From Bacillus pinisoli (lineage in GTDB: Bacteria > Bacillota > Bacilli > Bacillales > SA4): a stretch of DNA of 64,000 bases. The position numbers and the translations under genes are program-made. This document shows positions 61,737 through 64,000 of the stretch, piece by piece; the first letter of the stretch is position 1, and each line of letters starts with the position of its first letter. Under the pieces are notes generated by a model that saw nothing but the letters and a program-made list of their open reading frames with translations, was not told the origin of the DNA and ran no database searches. The stretch lies in assembly GCF_023036475.1 (NCBI RefSeq), contig NZ_JAJQKI010000017.1, positions 1-64,000 of the forward strand, in the 5' to 3' direction.

Positions 61737-62550
61737 TTTTCTTCACCCTCCACGTCCATCGAGGTGATGAATTGGCCTTCGCCGGAGACAAAATTTCTCT
61801 CGTTAGCATCTCTTTCATTGTCTCTTGTGAAATATCACGATGTAATTCTCCATTCTTCGTTAACGATACGCTACCAGTTTCTTCAGAGACGATAATTGTA
61901 ATACTGTCTGTTACTTCACTAATTCCAAGTGCAGCACGATGTCTTGTCCCTAGTTCCTTCGAAATAAAAGGACTTTCCGAAAGAGGCAAGTAACAGGCTG
62001 CCGCCGCTACTTGTTGTTTTTGAATAATAACCGCACCGTCATGTAATGGTGTATTTGGTATAAAGATATTGATTAAAAGCTCGGATGTAATCTTTGCGTT
62101 TAACGGTATTCCTGTTTCTATGTAATCCCCCATGCCTGTTTCCCGTTCAATGGAGAGTAGAGCCCCAATTCGGCGTTTTGCCATGTAAAAGGTAGCCTTA
62201 ATAATGGCTTCCACCTGCTGACTTTGCTCTTCCTCTTCATCAATTGAACTTCTGGTGAAAATTTTTCCACGTCCAAGTTGTTCTAATGCACGTCTAAGCT
62301 CTGGCTGAAAAATGATAATGATCGCTAAAAATCCCCAAGTGATGGCTTGGTCCATCAGCCATTGTAGTGTATGTAGGCCAAAAAAGCTACTAAGGACCCG
62401 GACTACAATAATCACGGTAATCCCTTTTAAGAGTTGAACTGCTTTTGTGCCTCTTATTACCATAATAAGCTTGTATATGACATACCAGACAAGGAGAATG
62501 TCTATGATGTTACCTAAGTAATGTAGGATTGGGAATTCTCCTAGTGACAT
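61729..62550 (-). CDS. cdaA: Diadenylate cyclase CdaA
   Basis: CdaA makes cyclic di-AMP from two ATP, controlling potassium and osmolyte balance. The 273-residue protein has three N-terminal membrane helices (about 10-32, 42-58, 62-80) and a DAC domain with D171-G-A (LHDGAVII) and R203-H-R (GTRHRAALG) at the active site. It is the first gene of cdaA-cdaR-glmM and starts about 180 bases downstream of the sigW operon terminator. Confidence 0.95.
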   Translation of the reverse strand: MSLGEFPILHYLGNIIDILLVWYVIYKLIMVIRGTKAVQLLKGITVIIVVRVLSSFFGLHTLQWLMDQAITWGFLAIIIIFQPELRRALEQLGRGKIFTRSSIDEEEEQSQQVEAIIKATFYMAKRRIGALLSIERETGMGDYIETGIPLNAKITSELLINIFIPNTPLHDGAVIIQKQQVAAAACYLPLSESPFISKELGTRHRAALGISEVTDSITIIVSEETGSVSLTKNGELHRDISQETMKEMLTREILSPAKANSSPRWTWRVKKNG

Positions 62551-62595
62551 TCTTACACTTCCTTCGTAGTTATTTAAAATCCCCTTTTATATTAT

Positions 62596-62672
62596 GGCTC
62601 TTCTCCAAACCTTTGTTGCTTCTTGACTTACTTTACTTGAATAGAAGAGCAACAAACTAGACGAAAACAACC
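62596..62672 (+). repeat. Dispersed palindromic repeat, copy 5 (degenerate)
   Basis: GGCTCTTCTCCAAACCTTTG and the following TTGCTTCTTG keep the left end. The right end is eroded to AGACGAAAACAACC. It lies upstream of cdaA. The interior resembles the short form, and the similarity is clearly weaker than among copies 1, 2 and 4. Confidence 0.55.
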
Positions 62673-62710
62673 TTTAATATTTTCCAGATTTATTATACCA
62701 TAATTAGTTC

Positions 62711-62743
62711 AAAACAGAAGAAGAGCCATCAGTAATTGATGGC
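62711..62743 (-). terminator. Terminator of sigW-rsiW
   Basis: GCCATCA and TGATGGC pair around a 5-base loop and are followed on minus by TCTTCTTCTGTTTTG. It begins ten bases after the rsiW stop. Confidence 0.75.
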
Positions 62744-62752
62744 TTATATAGA

Positions 62753-63370
62753 TTAAGATGCACTAAAAATGTTTGTTATACCCTTAAATCCTTTTTTTAT
62801 GTGATGCCATATATATTCAAACATCTGATCAATTTCTTCTATTTCCCCCGTTACGTTCCCTGCAGAGGCCAGATACTGATTACCGTTTATAACTGTAACA
62901 TTCCCTCTAATTTCTCCTTCTATCTTTAGATCTCCATTCTTTACAAGAATATCGCCATCTATTATAGTCCCCTCAGGTACAATGACAGTATTCTCTTCAA
63001 TTCGCAAGTCAGGATGTTTTGAAACAACGAGATCTTGCTCTCCATTCCAAGTTGTGACAACACTTCCCAGCATTAATATAAAAAATACAGCGGCAGCGGT
63101 TAGGAGAGGGTGAACCTTAAACCATCTCTTCACTTTTACTACTTTTTTCTCTTGCGGAAGACTTGCCATTACTCTTTCAGTAAAATTAGTTGGTGCTTGC
63201 ATATGTGAAGCACTCTGAACAAGTGCCAAAGTCTTCTTCAGTTCATGAAAGTGCTGTTGGCACTCTTTACAGCGCATGAGATGATCACGTAACTCCATCT
63301 CATGTTCCTTCTTTAAATCCTCGTCCAAATAATCATGCATGTAGTCTATATATTTAGAGTCACATTTCAT
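62753..63370 (-). CDS. rsiW: Anti-sigma-W factor RsiW
   Basis: RsiW holds SigW at the membrane until PrsW and RasP degrade it under envelope stress. The 205-residue protein has the zinc anti-sigma motif H30-x3-C34-x2-C37 (DHLMRCKEC), a single membrane helix (about 88-108) and an external domain with bactofilin-like repeats (VPEGTIIDGDILVKNGDLKI). The length and layout match B. subtilis RsiW. It follows sigW by 17 bases. Confidence 0.94.
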   Translation of the reverse strand: MKCDSKYIDYMHDYLDEDLKKEHEMELRDHLMRCKECQQHFHELKKTLALVQSASHMQAPTNFTERVMASLPQEKKVVKVKRWFKVHPLLTAAAVFFILMLGSVVTTWNGEQDLVVSKHPDLRIEENTVIVPEGTIIDGDILVKNGDLKIEGEIRGNVTVINGNQYLASAGNVTGEIEEIDQMFEYIWHHIKKGFKGITNIFSAS

Positions 63371-63387
63371 ACCAATTTCTCACCTCA

Positions 63388-63951
63388 TCACACTTCTTTT
63401 AAATGTTTTCTTAATGCTTCTCTTCCCCTATGCATTCGAGTCTTGATTGTACTTACGGGCAGTCCCAAGATATCACTAATCTCTTTTAAGGAGAGTTCTT
63501 CAATATACTTTAATACAATAACAGCCCTATACTTATCTGGAAGTTTTAAGATAGCCGCTTGAACGGTTTGTTGAAGCTCAAGGCTCTCTACTTCCTCTTC
63601 AGGCGTATCAACATCTGCAGCCAATTGAGAATAGAGGGTCAGTCCATCCGTACCAGTTACTTCTGCATCAAGGAAGAAATCTGGTTTCTTTTTTCGAATT
63701 CTATCAATCGATAGGTTCGTTGCAATGCGATAGAGCCATGTAGAAAACTTTTTATCAATATGATAGCTTTCAATATTGATATACGCTCTTATAAAAGCCT
63801 CCTGCGCTAAATCCTCCGCCTCATGACTATTTCCTATCATACGGTAACAAAGTTGATATACCTTATCCTTATAAATCTCTACAATCTCACTAAACGCATT
63901 CTGATCCCCATTTTTCACTTGTCTTATTCGATTTTTTATAAGTGTCTCCAT
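63388..63951 (-). CDS. sigW: ECF sigma factor SigW
   Basis: SigW directs the envelope-stress and antimicrobial-peptide response. The 187-residue protein shows region 2 (YRMIGNSHEAEDLAQEAFIR, near 36-55) and region 4 (LSLKEISDILGLPVSTIKTR, near 150-170). The ATG follows GGGGGT. The autoregulatory promoter is cut by the window edge; a CGTA at about 63990 could be its -10, but the -35 is outside. Confidence 0.95.
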   Translation of the reverse strand: METLIKNRIRQVKNGDQNAFSEIVEIYKDKVYQLCYRMIGNSHEAEDLAQEAFIRAYINIESYHIDKKFSTWLYRIATNLSIDRIRKKKPDFFLDAEVTGTDGLTLYSQLAADVDTPEEEVESLELQQTVQAAILKLPDKYRAVIVLKYIEELSLKEISDILGLPVSTIKTRMHRGREALRKHLKEV

Positions 63952-64000
63952 GTATTTACCCCCGCGCTTATTTGCGGCTTTTATTGTTTACGTATCATAC

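Overview
The window looks like chromosome from a low-GC Gram-positive spore former of the Bacillaceae (Bacillus sensu lato). The evidence is the complete eight-gene sigB operon, a cmpA cortex-morphogenesis microgene, the sigW-rsiW and cdaA-cdaR-glmM-glmS blocks with a glmS ribozyme, purine-rich AGGAGG-type ribosome binding sites, and frequent TTG/GTG starts. Gene order follows the B. subtilis core in several blocks, and nearly all core genes are on the minus strand.

Layout: (1) 1-1360: the leader and promoter of an rRNA operon that continues off the left edge, then ten minus-strand tRNA genes from one promoter. (2) 1.4-20.2 kb: the conserved block sprT, cmpA, tex, rsbX-sigB-rsbW-rsbV-rsbU-rsbT-rsbS-rsbR, ndoA-ndoAI (toxin-antitoxin), alr, ydcC-like lipoprotein, acpS, rhomboid protease, ydbT-ydbS, uvsE, mscL, a broken TipAS gene, and cshA with a candidate attenuated leader. 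(3) 20.5-29.3 kb: degV, an esterase, murF, ddl, an SDR protein and a MoxR/DUF58/DUF4129 operon. (4) 29.6-44.2 kb: accessory DNA with lipoproteins, a csoR-copZ/copA copper module with a His-rich partner, an orphan modA, mgtC, and a dead methyltransferase gene. A 2.7 kb membrane/lipoprotein cluster here is bracketed by two near-identical inverted 230-bp elements. It ends with a YwmB-like gene and a sigma factor/DUF4179 pair. (5) 44.3-56.6 kb: three uptake modules: a Fur-boxed siderophore importer, a ribose-type ABC transporter under a SAM-I riboswitch, and a trehalose PTS operon with TreR operators and a cre site. (6) 56.9-64 kb: glmS with ribozyme, glmM, cdaR, cdaA, rsiW and sigW.

Functionally the window combines stress control (SigB, SigW), cell wall supply (alr, ddl, murF, glmM/glmS, c-di-AMP synthesis) and nutrient or metal import. 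The most interesting non-gene signals are the riboswitch on a sugar-type importer, the inverted 230-bp repeat pair, a dispersed palindromic repeat family in intergenic regions, a six-unit 21-bp-phased TATCAG array, and a possible attenuator upstream of cshA. Family names and functions are my recognition from the sequence; no database search was run.
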